Of a stretch of DNA of 64,000 bases, positions 23,683 through 35,945 are shown piece after piece (within the stretch, counting starts at the first letter, position 1; each line of letters begins with the position of its first letter). The DNA comes from Rotaria socialis (Eukaryota; Rotifera; Eurotatoria; Philodinida; Philodinidae), in assembly GCA_905331475.1 (NCBI GenBank), contig CAJNYU010001785.1, positions 1 through 64,000 on the forward strand, in the 5' to 3' direction. The translations under genes were made by a program, and so were the position numbers. The notes under the pieces were generated by a model. That model was not told where the DNA came from. It worked only from the letters and a program-made list of their open reading frames with translations, and did not search any database.

Positions 23683-24873
23683 CTAAATCATATGTTCTCC
23701 GTCTCTGTCTTGTTCTGTTGATGAAGTCGTTTTTGATGGGCATAATTTATTAAACCATATATGTCTAGGTGATGATTGACTTGTCATTGCTCTTTCGGTT
23801 GCTGTTGTTGGTTGTATATCGGTTCTATGTTCACACAAAGGTCTTCTTTGATCTCCAACACCATGTTCGTCATGCATATAACTTAAATATGTACCCAATC
23901 CATCAACTAATGGTTTGTAATGTTCAAAAAAGAAAGCATTTATTTGTGCTCCCAAAATAAGAATGGTAGCAAAATAAAAAAAGAAGAGAAGAAGAATAAC
24001 AGCAAAACCAATTTGTCCTATTGAAAATAAAAATTTATTTATTTAAAATATTGAACATAAAATTGACTTACCTGCATAATTTCCCATAAATCGTCTTACA
24101 TATAATGGAAATAAAATAATAAATATTTCAAGTGTACCAGCAGCAACTAATGATCCACACCATGTGACTTTAAATGACATTTTTTTATTTGGTACAAACC
24201 AATAAATACTTTCAAAGAAAATAAATGCTACAATTAATGAGAAAAGCATTCCAGCAAGAAATGTTCCAAAACGGCCACCACCGCCTGGAATAAAACTTAA
24301 TAAAGCTGATGGAGCTGAACTAGCCGCAAGAATTATTGGAATAATAATTATAAAGAAGAAAAGCATTCCAAAAGCTAACATATTCTGTCGAAGAAATGTT
24401 CGTTGAGGCAAACGATAGACAATAGTCATACATTTATCAATAGCAATAAATAAACGAGATGCACCAAATAATGCAAAAAATATGCCAATAGCTAAGATTA
24501 AACCAGCATCTTTTGATAATTGATTAAAGGCAAGATCAACAACCTCAAAAAATAAAAATAGTTCATTGATCTATTTGTAGGTAATTATATTTACTTGTTT
24601 AATTCCACCTTGTGTCGTATTATCAGATGGAAATAAATGAATAATTTTATCTTTAACTTCTTTTTGTGTATCAGGATAATTTTTCAAGACTAAACCCAAA
24701 ATTCCAAATAATGCAACAGCAATTGGAAGAAGAGTAATTAATAAATTGTACGCTAACATTGCTGAAAAATCCATCGACCAATCATTAGAAAATTTTCGAA
24801 GAAAACGACGAATTGGTTTTGTTTGACGTTGTCCTCCTTGAAATGCTGATGAAGATTTTATCTCATTTAGCAT
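23683..24873 (-). CDS. YihY/BrkB-family integral membrane protein, three exons
   Basis: Exons 24873-24595, 24543-24072 and 24017-23683 join in frame into 361 residues; introns are 51 and 54 bp with GT-AG ends. The N-terminal part (RFLRKFSNDWSMDFSAMLAY then NLLITLLPIAVALFGILGL) and the following NQLSKDAGLILAIGIFFALF with GASRLFIAIDKCMTIVYRLP match the layout of the YihY/BrkB (UPF0761) family of polytopic inner-membrane proteins. About six membrane segments are visible, ending in FAVILLLFFFFYFATILILGAQINAFFFEHYKP. A hydrophilic tail of about 75 residues follows. The family is best known from bacteria, where its function is uncertain (early names as ribonuclease BN or a serum-resistance factor are not reliable). 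Gain from bacteria followed by intron gain is inferred, not shown. Confidence 0.8.
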
Positions 24874-25175
24874 CGTTTTTTCTCACACTAAGTATTCAAT
24901 TAATAAAATAACTTGTTACGTCTGAAACAAATTACTAACGACTCAACCAAAAAAACAAAAACAGACGCACGATGTTGTCCTGTTTGTAATATGAAGAAAT
25001 CGAAGGAAGAAAGAAATATATTGTATGCACGAAACGTAACATAACATGGCGAGAAGGAAGGAGTCAATAGGAAAACATGCCAGTGGGCGCTCATATCCAC
25101 AAATGAATTATAGAGAGAATTCAGAGCAAAGAAAAGGCAATAAACATTAGCGTATGGTTATAGCGATATTATCTC
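24874..25175. other. Upstream region of the YihY-like gene
   Basis: No gene is seen. The region lies between the start of the YihY-like gene and the palindromic element, so its promoter must be here or overlap the element. Confidence 0.4.
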
Positions 25176-25442
25176 GACACTCTAAAAAATGCCAAGCGTC
25201 TTACAAGACGGTTTATGCGTCTATTTTTCATTTACTTTGGTTGTGCGTCTAAAATCGGTCATCCGTTGACACTTGGCACGTCTAGCTGAGACGCATAGTA
25301 CGTCTAAAAACAAGACGCATCACATGTCTCAGCTAGACGTGCCAAGTGTCAACGGATGACCGATTTTAGACGCTCAAGCAAAATAAATGAATAATAGACA
25401 CTAGAAGTGTTTTATCGAAGTGTCTTGATTTTTTAGAGTGTC
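25176..25442. mobile_element. Palindromic MITE with 46-bp perfect arms
   Basis: Terminal inverted repeats gacactctaaaaaat / attttttagagtgtc flank a large hairpin. The inner arm at about 25243-25294, starting gcgtctaaaatcggtcatcc and ending ctagctgagacg, is repeated inverted at about 25324-25373 without mismatch over at least 46 bases. The motif gtctaga/gacgcat recurs in the loop. The perfect arms imply recent origin or active homogenisation. There is no coding capacity and no clear target-site duplication. Confidence 0.85.
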
Positions 25443-25504
25443 ATATTAGATTTGATTCTTTATAAACACAAATTTAACGAATAAATAAATACTGAAGGCA
25501 AAGA

Positions 25505-25551
25505 AGGGTTTGGGTGATAGGCAAGCAGAGACCTACAACCTCACCCACACT
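25505..25551. repeat. Telomere-like hairpin, locus 7 (degenerate)
   Basis: Left arm gggtttgggtga faces right arm tcacccacact. Short and weak compared with other loci. Confidence 0.45.
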
Positions 25552-25936
25552 TTATTTTTAATTTTGACGCCATAAAGCAGAATTCAGAACAATTATCTTC
25601 AACAATCAATGGAAAAACCGAGTGAATATTCATTTATTCAAACATGCAACACTCATCCATTTTTTCAATATAATTGTTATTTTTTTGTTCATTTGAGAAT
25701 TGTTTTCTTTTATTAACCCTATAGAGAATCTCATATATACTCTTAGAATAAGCATTACAAAGATTATTGAAAGACTAGAAAATTTATAGTAATGCTATAT
25801 GTTATAAAAGAAAAAACGAAACGTCTGTTTTATAGTCATATTTTGCCTATAATTAGGACTCATTGAGACTAGATAAAACCTAAAAAGATTCTTCCCCATA
25901 AATTTTTCTTCTTCATTTGAAGCATTGCTCATATAT
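25552..25936. other. Intergenic, nothing recognised
   Basis: AT-rich with no coding signal on either strand. Confidence 0.5.
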
Positions 25937-26096
25937 AGATCTTATGATCTTTAGAACATCCTGAAAGTCTCAATCAGGATTGATGGTTTCTTTTTGAAAT
26001 GTTGAATGCTGAAGAAAATTCCATTTTTGTGACATGAACATGTTTCTTCCGTTTTGATTAAAACACTTTCAGAATATTCTGAAGATCATAAGATCT
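25937..26096. mobile_element. Small MITE with 32-bp inverted ends
   Basis: The left end agatcttatgatctttag plus aacatcctgaaagt is repeated inverted at the right end as actttcagaatattctgaag plus atcataagatct, with about four mismatches. The centre of about 95 bp is non-coding. A larger transposon lies immediately to its right. Confidence 0.7.
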
Positions 26097-26097
26097 A

Positions 26098-26993
26098 ACG
26101 GGTGGCCCATAAATAATGGCGATCTCATTATTTACTCAATATCTTTTTTGCTCGTCATTGATTTGAACTGAATATTTTCCCAAAAGATTGAGCATTTAAT
26201 TCTCTACAAACTCATGTGTAAAAGATTTTTTAAAACAACAAAATGGTTAATTACTAAAACGAAGAAAAAAAGGTCGAAAAATCCTCAACTTTCCAGCACT
26301 AAATCCGTTTCTTTTTTGAAAATTTGCTTTCCATGTCAGGATCTACAAAAAACTCAGTCTACCATGTTAAAGAGCGTCAGATTCTGGGCAAGATTCATGT
26401 GTTCGAATTTTTCTTTCCTTACAAAATGAGTAAAAAATTCTGTATCAATTTTTTCGGTTTTTCTAAAAAAACACAACTGTTATGTCATGTTTTTGATGCT
26501 TGCACTAAAACGCATGCCATTCACTTAAAAAGTGTTATTTTTTGACGATTTTTGTTTTCTTTCAAAGCCAACATACTCGATTACACCCCTGTAGACTTTC
26601 TTGTAAACCGAAATTCAGGCTTTATGGACGAGTTTTCAGAAAATATCGATTTAATAGGCGAAGACCACTTTTAAAGAAATCTTTTTCAAATACATTGAAA
26701 AGAGCGTACTTGAAAATACCAGAACATGTTTCTCCCGTAACTTAAGCCTGCGCATAAATTGTCGAAACATACTCCAAATGTTAATGAATGCTGAGCTTGA
26801 AAGTTGAAGATTTTTTAACCGTTTCTCTTCGTTTTAGTACTAAGCCATTTTGTAGTTTTAAAAAATATTTTACACGTGAGTTTCTGGAGAATTGAATGCT
26901 CAATCTTTTGGGAAAATGTTCAGTTCAAATCAATGCAGAGCAAAAAAGATATTGAGTAAATAATGAGGCCGCCATTATTTATGGGCCACCCGT
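26098..26993. mobile_element. Non-autonomous transposon with 170-bp terminal inverted repeats
   Basis: The left end starts acgggtggcccataaataat and the right end is its complement (attatttatgggccacccgt). Similarity extends about 170 bp inward on each side with few mismatches, including ctcattatttactcaatatc, cattgatttgaactga and cccaaaagattgagcatt. The element is flanked by TA on both sides (26096-26097 and 26994-26995), as expected for Tc1/mariner-type integration. The centre has only short frames and no transposase motif. It is inserted at the very edge of the small MITE. Confidence 0.85.
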
Positions 26994-26995
26994 TA

Positions 26996-28635
26996 TATAT
27001 GATCAAAATATCACTTCAATCAGTGACTCACAGTTGAGAATGTTTCCTCGTAAGATAAAGAAAATAGTGAAACATAAATATATACACGAGAGAATTTGAT
27101 GTTTTTTTTCCTTTATGAATGTTTGATAGTTTTATTAGTTATTTAGTTTAAATGAAGTATCATGTTTTAACGATCTTCATTCAAAATTATCATTCTATAT
27201 AGCGAATTGTCTTCCAACTGCTTCGATAAATGATTCATCATTTTTTCATTTGGGGTGTGGGTGTGGGTTTGTGGGTGCGGCTTGTGTTGATGTACACTCT
27301 ATTCATGACTCAGAGCTCGATTCACACCCACACGCACGTTATAAAGAATTATTTTTCCTAACTGACAACAAACAACATTAAGAATGAAATAGGCAATAAA
27401 AATAATTGTAAATAAACAACCGAGCGCAGTTTTTCTTTCTGTTCTTTCTATAATACATTATTAGGTCTAGGTGTGTAATCCCTTGATGCTCGTCGAAAAT
27501 ACTGAGGACAAACGCATCTATTTCTTTCTATAATTTATCACATTAAGATTAGACAATTTTTGCATTTTTATTTTATTCTACTAGCGTGACCAATTGCGAT
27601 TTGTATTAGTTTATAAACAAATAGTACATTTACTTTAGTTTTCTCTTTCTTCTCAACGCTATATGCAAAGAAGTACGATATAGTTCAAATTAAGTTTCGA
27701 GTCAATGATAGATTTAGACGAGAAACTATGATAAATGCTTGCTGAACGAGACTCAACATAGATTAAAGTATTTATACTTGATCGATGAAATTCTATTATT
27801 ATCGAAGATTTCAATAATTTTCTAAAATAATTAGATTGAATTAGATTTCACTCTCTCGTTAATATTGTAAAATGCCTGCATTTTTCGATATTGTTGACAA
27901 AACAGTTTACCAAGTGAAGTTCTTCAGGATACATGAATTGAATGATTTGAAAATCATTCTTTAACACTGAAGGAAGTATAAGCAGTTTATTTTTGGAATA
28001 TTTTTATATTTATCATAAAAATAAGAATTGATGTTATAACAAATATATTGATAGGCAGTCTACCTTTTGTATATTTGTAATATTGAGTGGCTTTAAAAAC
28101 TCAGAATATAATATTATGACAGAAATTTGATATGTATAGAATCAGTTGGCGCATTTTTTATTTTACACAAGACGATATTCGTGCAACGATTGGAAAGTAA
28201 AATTGTGTTACACGAAAGAATTGTGTTGACATAGGTTCACGCTTATCTTAGTTATCATTAGTGTGCTTATTATTAACTCTTATTTATTATTTTTTCAGCT
28301 TGTTATCTAATGTTATTTACTTAAGCACTGGGCTTGACTTTATTGACACTGTTTTTAGGTATTTTTATTTCAACAGTTTTTTTCCTACAATATTTTGATG
28401 AAAAAATAGTAAGTGTAAAGTTACATATTTTACACATCGACTGTTAATGTATACAACAATGAAGTTTTTACTTCAGACAAAATAATTCTTTTTCAAATTA
28501 CAACAGTGACACTTTTATTATTTTAATGAGATTCAAAACCGGATTATATGCTAGAATATAAGTGATGAAATAATAAAATTAAATTGCATTATCCATATAT
28601 TTTCAAAGAAATGTTTGTTTTGTTTTTCAATAAAA
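26996..28635. other. Intergenic, gene-poor
   Basis: Apart from the telomere-like hairpin at 27251-27338, nothing is recognised in this AT-rich stretch on either strand. Confidence 0.5.
27251..27338. repeat. Telomere-like GGGTGTGG hairpin, locus 8
   Basis: Left arm ggggtgtgggtgtgggtttg, extended by tgggtgcgg, faces right arm tcacacccacacgcacg across a loop of about 40 nt. Confidence 0.75.
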
Positions 28636-29415
28636 TTAATAAAACATTAAAATAGCAGTCATTATCGCTATGTGGTAGATAAACATAGCTGGTTTGATGA
28701 TTAATGCGTCTGATGATAGAATACGACCGCATAGAACTCGCGCACCAGCATCTCTATGTAAATCAAAATCAAAATATTATTTTCCTATCAAGTATAAAAT
28801 CATACCCAGTTGTATTACTACTTGACGCTCCTCCTTGACCACCATCATCACGCATACGATGTACAACAATAGTTAGATTCACAATTGATCGGTTCCCATT
28901 ATAAAGTTGGATTATCGAATCTTCTATATTAATATTAGCATTACCTTTATCATCGGTTGTTATATTTCCAAGATCGCCAACATGTCGACTTGTTATATTA
29001 GCCGTACGAGGGCCATGTAAAGTTTCTAATGGAAGGAAAGAAAAGATAATAAAAAATTGTCTACTTGAATCAACGATTTGAAAGTTTACTCAAAGGATTA
29101 AAATGTCCACCAGCTGCTGTACAATTAGGTACAGTCTCTGACACTCCGAATTCATGAACATGAAAACCCTGGTAAAAAAAATAATAATCCAAAAATAATT
29201 TTTTTCGATTGCATTCTACAAACATGTGCACTGGTGATATTGAGTCCGGAGAGCGAGCCACTAATGCGGACTGATGCGCCTGCATTGTCTTGCGTGAAAG
29301 TCAGTATACCAGCGGATTTATTTGTATTATCAGCGTAGAGGATAGCAGTAGCTTGCACTGCACATTGTCCTTGGTGAATTATCAACAATAAAACACTTAC
29401 AACTAATACGATCAT
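28636..29415 (-). CDS. Secreted/membrane-anchored Cu/Zn superoxide dismutase
   Basis: Exons 29415-29224, 29168-29090, 29025-28806 and 28753-28636 join in frame into 202 residues. A signal peptide (MIVLVVSVLLLIIHQGQC) leads into the SOD barrel. All metal ligands are visible: both His of GFHVHEFG, His of GGHFNP, His of TLHGP, SRHVGDLGN with its His and Asp, and the late His of IVVHRMRDDGGQGG. The disulfide pair (PNCTAAGG, ARVLCGR) and the active-site Arg of GARVLC are also present. The C-terminus ends in a hydrophobic run (KPAMFIYHIAIMTAILMF), which suggests a GPI anchor or tail anchor rather than free secretion. It converts superoxide to hydrogen peroxide and oxygen outside the cell, relevant to desiccation and radiation stress. 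The Met at 29415 was chosen because the signal peptide starts there; an upstream in-frame Met would add a poor N-terminus. Confidence 0.92.
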
Positions 29416-30300
29416 GATATGTAATCTCAAAAGAAAGAAACAGAAAAGGTATAAATTATATGTACGTGCGTGTGTGTTTGTGTGAAAATACAAAAATGAT
29501 CATTACACAGAGAACCACCCCTATTAATAGGCAATATCACACAGCTTTTATTTTATTTGAACAAGAAAAGCACATATTCATTCTATACCACTTCCCTTTC
29601 CGTCGTTCTGTCTTCTGCAGTTAAGCCTCTCTATTAGCTCGCACATGTCGACTGTTTAAGTCAACACAAAAAAAACTCAAAAGAAACAATTGACGAAGGA
29701 AAACAAAAGGAAAGTCATACGTTTACCAAGTAGGATTACTTGTACTGATCACAAATACAAAAATAAATTTCTCCATGTGACGAATCGAACAATCACCAAC
29801 AAAGATAGGGAAGAACGGAACTTGAAAATATTCGGTTGTGTTCTTTCAAAACAAAATGTATGAATCATTCGTACTTATTGAAAAGACGAGATGTATATTT
29901 TGCAAGCTCTATTATTTTCACATTTACCCTATTGTATTCATATGAAACAAACCTTACCTTTTACTTTTACATTCTTCAAGCGTCTTACCTTATAGATAAA
30001 TATCAAAAATTCTCTCGTTCTTTTTTTTCTTGTGAAATAATTATAAATAGATACGATGAAAACAAAATCGACGAATGCATAAGACACATCATCGTAATAT
30101 AAGCATAATCCAAGCGACGGTAAAAAGAAGTATGAAAATAGCTGGAAAACCTGAGGTGAGAAAAAAATGAATTACTTTCGTAAGACACTAATAGAGAAAA
30201 TATGAAGTATTTCTCGCTTTTTATTCTACTAAATATCATAACTTCAGTGAAATCTGCTTCGTTTTATCTTATCAGTGAGATCAAATAGAAGTTTGTTTTG
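29416..30300. other. Intergenic between divergent SOD and Ig-like genes
   Basis: It holds the presumed promoters of both divergent genes. No other gene is seen; open frames at 29836-30239 overlap on both strands and are AT-driven. Confidence 0.45.
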
Positions 30301-31469
30301 ATGAAAAACTTTTCTAAGGTGAGTAAAGTCGAGTGGATTTAATGTAGGAAGCACATGCTACTTGTATGAATGAGTAAGAAAATAAAGAGAAATGTTGATG
30401 AAAAGCGAGATGTCAAGTTAAATATATTATGCATCATACATTTAACAGATCTGATAAATAGAACAAATATATTCTCGAAACATTTTTCTTTCGCATACGG
30501 AAATACATGACAAATACTTTGTAATTAATTTAAATCAAGATCTACGCTTCGCGATAGACCGTTGATAAGTAAAATTTATTATTAATAAATTATATAGTTG
30601 ATAGATTAGATTTTGTTTTTAATTAAATTGATGATTTAGATTTCTATTGTGTCACTTGTCATCTTAATTTCATGTGTAAAAGATGCCCATGGTGTTATGT
30701 CACAATATAAGTGGATGTACTTTCAACCATACGGAAGTACGGTGAATCTCGAACCACTTTTTAACTACACGGAGTGTACTCGTCAATCGCAGTGTTATTG
30801 GAGATTACCTGATAAATTTACTCGACTAGATTATCCATTGAATTCCAGTGTAACATCGAAATATTCAATTGCATTGAATGGGATATTAACTATTATTGAT
30901 ATTCAACCGAGTGATAATGGAATTTATCATTTTTTTCAATTGAACAACAGCGAATGGATTGTATCGAAATCGTTGTTAAATCTGCACGGTGCACCATTTG
31001 AATCACTTTGGTTAGAGTATTGGCCTAATGTAAGATATTAATTAAATGTATTGTTTGTTTTTCTTTTGAATTATTAATATAGGTTGTCGGTGGCCTTGTT
31101 GCGATGGCAGGTAAACATTGACATTTAAATCTGTTATGTATTCTATAAATTGATTTCTGTAGCTGTTTTTATCAGCTTCGGTTTAATTATGTTCGCTAAT
31201 AAATATCGATATCGTTCACCGAAAACCGAATCAACACGTCGTATATCTCAGCGACCGGGAACTGTAGCACCTCTTAATCAGCCTGTTATCATCGAACAAG
31301 CTAATCCAGGTATGTTTAATTTCGTTTGTTTTCTTTAAGAAGAAGTCATAGTCACTACATTTTTCTAGTATTTATGCATGATGATGATGAAAATGATTTA
31401 AACACAACGCAAACTCGACGTCAATCAACCAATAGTAACGCGTCTGGTTTACGTGTTGCGCAATTTTAG
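30301..31469 (+). CDS. Single-pass membrane protein with Ig-like ectodomain
   Basis: Exons 30640-31029, 31083-31110, 31163-31309 and 31369-31469 join in frame. A short first exon 30301-30318 (ATGAAAAACTTTTCTAAG followed by gtgagt) is inferred, because it supplies a Met in the right phase and completes a signal peptide with the next exon (ISIVSLVILISC). The full model has 227 residues. The ectodomain has paired Cys (TECTRQSQCYW), three NxS/T sites and an Ig V-type strand pattern, ALNGILTIIDIQPSDNGIYHF (D-x-G-x-Y). A membrane helix spans the two short introns (VVGGLVAMA-AVFISFGLIMF). The cytoplasmic tail is basic then acidic. Adhesion or receptor function is plausible; no orthologue is recognised. 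Confidence 0.75.
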
Positions 31470-33269
31470 ATAAAAACTATTTAATGCTTTAATCTACACT
31501 ATTGATGTTTTTTTTTAATGAAACAAAATATTTAGCTGATGGCACACAAATGATTTTGATAATAAAATATTTTTCAAAAGTCACTTTCTCACATAAACTA
31601 TTGTAAAAGAAAATGTTTATTATCGATATGTAAAATGTTACAAAAAAAGGGAAAACAATCCCGTGACATTCTAGTATTTACGTCTTATTTTACTGGTTGA
31701 TTCTTTAATTAGACAACGGATTGTCATTTTGACGTATTGATCTCAAACAAAAAAAACTAAGTTGTCACACTATATTTGTATGCGGAAAAAATGCTTGTAG
31801 ACAGATGAAAAGAGCCACGTGTACGGGTTGCTTACTCGTTGGCAGAAGGACAACATATGTCCATGAAACCAACATATGAGATAATGCCACATTGCAAAAC
31901 TGATAAAATAAAGAACGAACGAGAAAAGACTGTTTCCTGCAAAGAACCAAGTAATAAGATAAGACTAAATTTGGAGATGATGAGGAGCAATAAGCGATTG
32001 GTTGCTACTCTCTCTCGTGAATTCCCGGGTTTACAGGATTTACTGTCCATTGATTGTTTTTCTTAGAAAATTGTTTTTTTTTCTACAGAAAGTATACATT
32101 TTGCTGCTGAGGATTTACTGTCCGTTGATAGCCTCGAAGAATAGAAATGAACAGAAAAATATTTATCGCAATCAACTAAGTATATTTAGAAAAAAAAAAG
32201 AATTCGAGCAAATATATGAGGAAATAACAAAGTGAATAAGGAATTGATTAATAAATAAACCAAAAAAGGTGAATGGACGTTCAACGTTTTGGTGGGCGCT
32301 GAAAATATCTAAGTCCAGCAGCTTTTAAGAATAATGGAATATCGATAATCGAGGTAGCATAATTGTCGGTTACCATGGGTAGATTCAGTAAATATAGCAG
32401 ACATTTTTAGCAAGAGTATGATAAAAAAAATTATGTTCTTTGACTTCATATATATTTTTTATAATTTTTTGCCATATTAATGACTATCTTACCCCTCAAT
32501 TTGATGAGCATCCATCATTTTAAATTGAAAATTTATTCAATAGTTCGCTCATCGATGACTTTTTTGTTTTTCAACATTTGTGTAATTTTTTCTTCAGAAA
32601 CGGGATTGACTGTCAAGACCATTACTCATTTATTAATTTATTTTCTTCGAAGTAATCAATGGGCAGTAAATCGTGTACACGGAATTTCCGATTGTCATGA
32701 TCAGAAAGCAATATTATTCAAACCGACTTCTAAATCTCTATCAGGAATTTTGTTTTATCACAAGAAATAAATTCTGAATTGTCAACGAATATGCGTATTT
32801 TTATTTTCTAAAAGTATAACTATCAGTCGCATATCGGCTATTGACTTAGTTGTACTTCACACCAATGTCAAACATATTTTTTCAATTACATCAAAGATTA
32901 CAATCGAATGATATAAATAGATACCAGGTTAAAGTCCGATCGTATCTTCGTAAAGTGTTTTCTTTTAAAACAAAAACAAAAAACGCTGATGTCAATCAAA
33001 AGCATATGAATATGAAAAATATTTCAATTATTATAACCACTTTACCATCGATAAACAAAAACCATTATAATATTGGTCAATAAAAAATAGGCGTCGAGTA
33101 CTCTTTCAAAAGGTTACCAATTTCGATGAATTATTGTTTTTTTTGGCCTGTGTACGTAATATGTTTCAATAGCGACCAGACAGAATGTGTTCTTCGGAAA
33201 CAAACACGAGTTACAAGTGATTTCTTCCAAGAGAAAAAAAAGAGATCCTTGTCAAACATACATATATTA
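31470..33269. other. Intergenic, nothing recognised
   Basis: A short direct repeat (gaggatttactgtccgttgatag / caggatttactgtccattgattg) occurs near 32034 and 32110. No gene is supported. Confidence 0.45.
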
Positions 33270-33596
33270 TCAATTTTTATTTAACGGTGCTTCCATACCG
33301 AGCATGGTTGCACTAAAAACACGATCACATTTAAAGATTTTTAAATCACATTTATAATGTTTTGGACAGCAATGTTTATGATCGGCACAGCACACTCCAT
33401 CTTGAATCGGACAACATGAATAATCACCATCTGTTGAAATGCAACAAGTACTAGTCGCTGGGCATATTGAAAGACCATCTGGACAAATAATATCTGCATT
33501 TGGTGGTGGAATGGTTTCCGCATTTTTCGAGGATACCACCATCAATAGCAAACAAAGAAAAAGAACAACGAATATATTCATTGGTACACCAGTCAT
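33270..33596 (-). CDS. Secreted single-domain granulin
   Basis: Intronless frame of 108 residues. A signal peptide (MNIFVVLFLCLLLMVV, from the second Met) is followed by one granulin module with the twelve-cysteine pattern: C-x6-C-x5-CC-x8-CC-x6-CC-x5-CC-x5-C-x6-C, with the diagnostic CCADHKHCCP core. Progranulin has several such modules; single-module granulins are small secreted peptides, usually linked to growth-factor-like or innate-defence roles. The start at 33596 adds five residues before the better signal-peptide Met at 33581. It is probably complete and functional. Confidence 0.9.
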   Translation of the reverse strand: MTGVPMNIFVVLFLCLLLMVVSSKNAETIPPPNADIICPDGLSICPATSTCCISTDGDYSCCPIQDGVCCADHKHCCPKHYKCDLKIFKCDRVFSATMLGMEAPLNKN

Positions 33597-35945
33597 CTGA
33601 AATGGACTACTGTTTTCTTAGTAATTTTAGCTTCTTGTGAGTGATAATGCAAAAACGCGTGCGATATATAACGAATCTTGAGTAAAGTACAATGCATTTA
33701 ATATTTTCTCATAATCCATTCAGTCCTTATATTAGTTTTGACAAAAAAAATAACGACATCAGGAAATTTTCACATGGTATCAATGAAAAAGAAAAGGACT
33801 TTAATTAGACGTCAAATATAAGTGTGCGGGAGTATGACACATCAAAACAACAGACTAAAATACTCAATGAGTATATCATTCTTCGTTGTTCATATGGTAC
33901 CAACAGTAAAATCAGTCAAGATCAACAGTCCAAAACTGCCTATTTTCATCATCAAAGTAAGTGAATATGTGAATGTTGAAAAAAAAATAGTATCATTTTG
34001 ATTATTGTATGTGTTTTATTACTGGGAAAATGATTTCGACCGAAGATCAATCGAAAACTCTTGCATTCGTAGATGGTTATTGTTGAATATTACCATAGTT
34101 ATTTTCCATTTTATTTTTGTATCTTTATCGTGAAGTAATCAAAATACGTTGAGACACTTGGATTATTTTAAAAATTTGTTTTACGACATCGGTGAGTTGA
34201 CTAATTTGGTCAAAAATCAGATTCACGAGAGCGTTGAAAAGTCAAATTTTACATCTGGAAAACGTCTTAAATAATTTTTCCCGTCTATTTTTGTCGTAGC
34301 GTACACGTGAGCAATGTCATTTGCACGATTTCCAGATGGCAGACTTGTCTGTTCAACATCTTTATCCATCCCCTACGATGAGTAACTGAATATTATGTTT
34401 TCTGATTGATATTGACGTTTGGTGAACGGAAAATATTATTTTCAATCTGAAACTGATTTATTTCTAGTTGCTTTATAATAAACGTAATGAAATGAATTGT
34501 GTTGAGCAGTATTAACTTGAAAAGTCTTCGAATTTAAAGTTCTCAAGGGAGAAAAGAAGATTTTCTTTTAATTCTTGGCTTCTATTGTTATCAAATGTAG
34601 ACTACATTCTTCAGAATTATGATGGTATTAAAGATGTGTGCATTCTTAAGACGACTAAGACGCAATTCCAATTGCACTCTGATTAGAAACTAAATTAAGA
34701 ATTAATCAAATTGAAACTTGATACATTTTCACAACAAATCTATGATAGCGAGGCGTCTATTTAACACATAAAGCAATTCTATTTTGTTGTGCTTATGATA
34801 AAAACGTAGAATATCAAATTCAAAAATGACTCGCAATATTAGAATGAACTCAAGTAGCTAGTACATATGCTTTCATTCTAATTCTATATCATGTCGCTAA
34901 TATGACGATGTGACATGAAAGTCCATACATAAGAAATGTGTTTTGACGTGTGAACTTAGGTTTGGCGAGAATTTTCTATGTAACATATTGTTAATTTAAA
35001 ATAACAACATTTAATCCGAAAACTAAAACGATAACAAGTCGCATGTCTTTCTTTGTAGAAAAAAGAAAAACTGTGGATTGTCACCAGGCAGAGCTTACCG
35101 ACTCAGTAGTAAAACAATTCCAGGTATAGCTTTATTTTTCCCCAACAAAATACGTATTACCATGGGATTAATAAAATGGTGTTTGAAAGAAAATATAGAA
35201 AAAAAATGTGTTTTCTTTCGCACAGCTAAACATTGTTAAATGAACTATATATATGTAAAGAGTTAATTTAGTTATTCTCAATTGATTCATTAATTCTAGG
35301 CTGTAGACTAGTCTAGAAAAAAAAAGAAGTATTTGTCAATATTCCGTCGGCAGAACTCATTCGATTGTTTGTTAATCCATGTAAATTCAAAGATATGCTT
35401 GATGTAAAAATGAAAAGAAAGAATACTTTCACGCATAAACCTTAATGTTTTTGCAAGAATCACAACTTTTTCCTCAAAGTAAGTTCATAATCACCACATG
35501 AAATATACAAGTGCAGTCGTAGGTTATTTTCCTATGGGTTACCAGTATCATAAAAATGATGAGAACGTTCTAATACTACCAGTTGAATATCAGATGTTGA
35601 AAATTCTCCGCATCGATCTTTAATAAACATTCTCTACCCGTTATCATGTATCTGTTGATAATCCCATACGGATTTTTGTTTTCTGACTGACGAATTTTGA
35701 TTAACCGATAAGAATTCGCTATGTCACTGGCTACTTGTTTCCAATGAAAATTACTAACGAATTAAAATATAGATAATGTGTAGTTCTTGATAAAGAGAGA
35801 AATTTCTGTATTTCTTTCCTTTTCTTTTTTCTTCTATCTCCTACTCATTATTCTTCACTTGGCTCATTGACACAGAACGCGATTTGCCATTTTAGTTTTT
35901 TTTCTCTATGCTCTTCATATTCTATCGTTATTTTGTCTCATATCA
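33597..35945. other. Long gene-free stretch
   Basis: About 2.3 kb of AT-rich DNA with no sustained coding frame and no clear repeat family on either strand. Confidence 0.45.

Noticed and set aside
24574..24594. A 24-bp first intron for the YihY-like gene ending at caaatag
   Set aside because: Too short compared with all other introns here; the 51-bp alternative ending ttttgag keeps frame and gives normal family spacing.
31765..32066. Overlapping open frames on both strands
   Set aside because: Neither has a domain, start context or splice partner.
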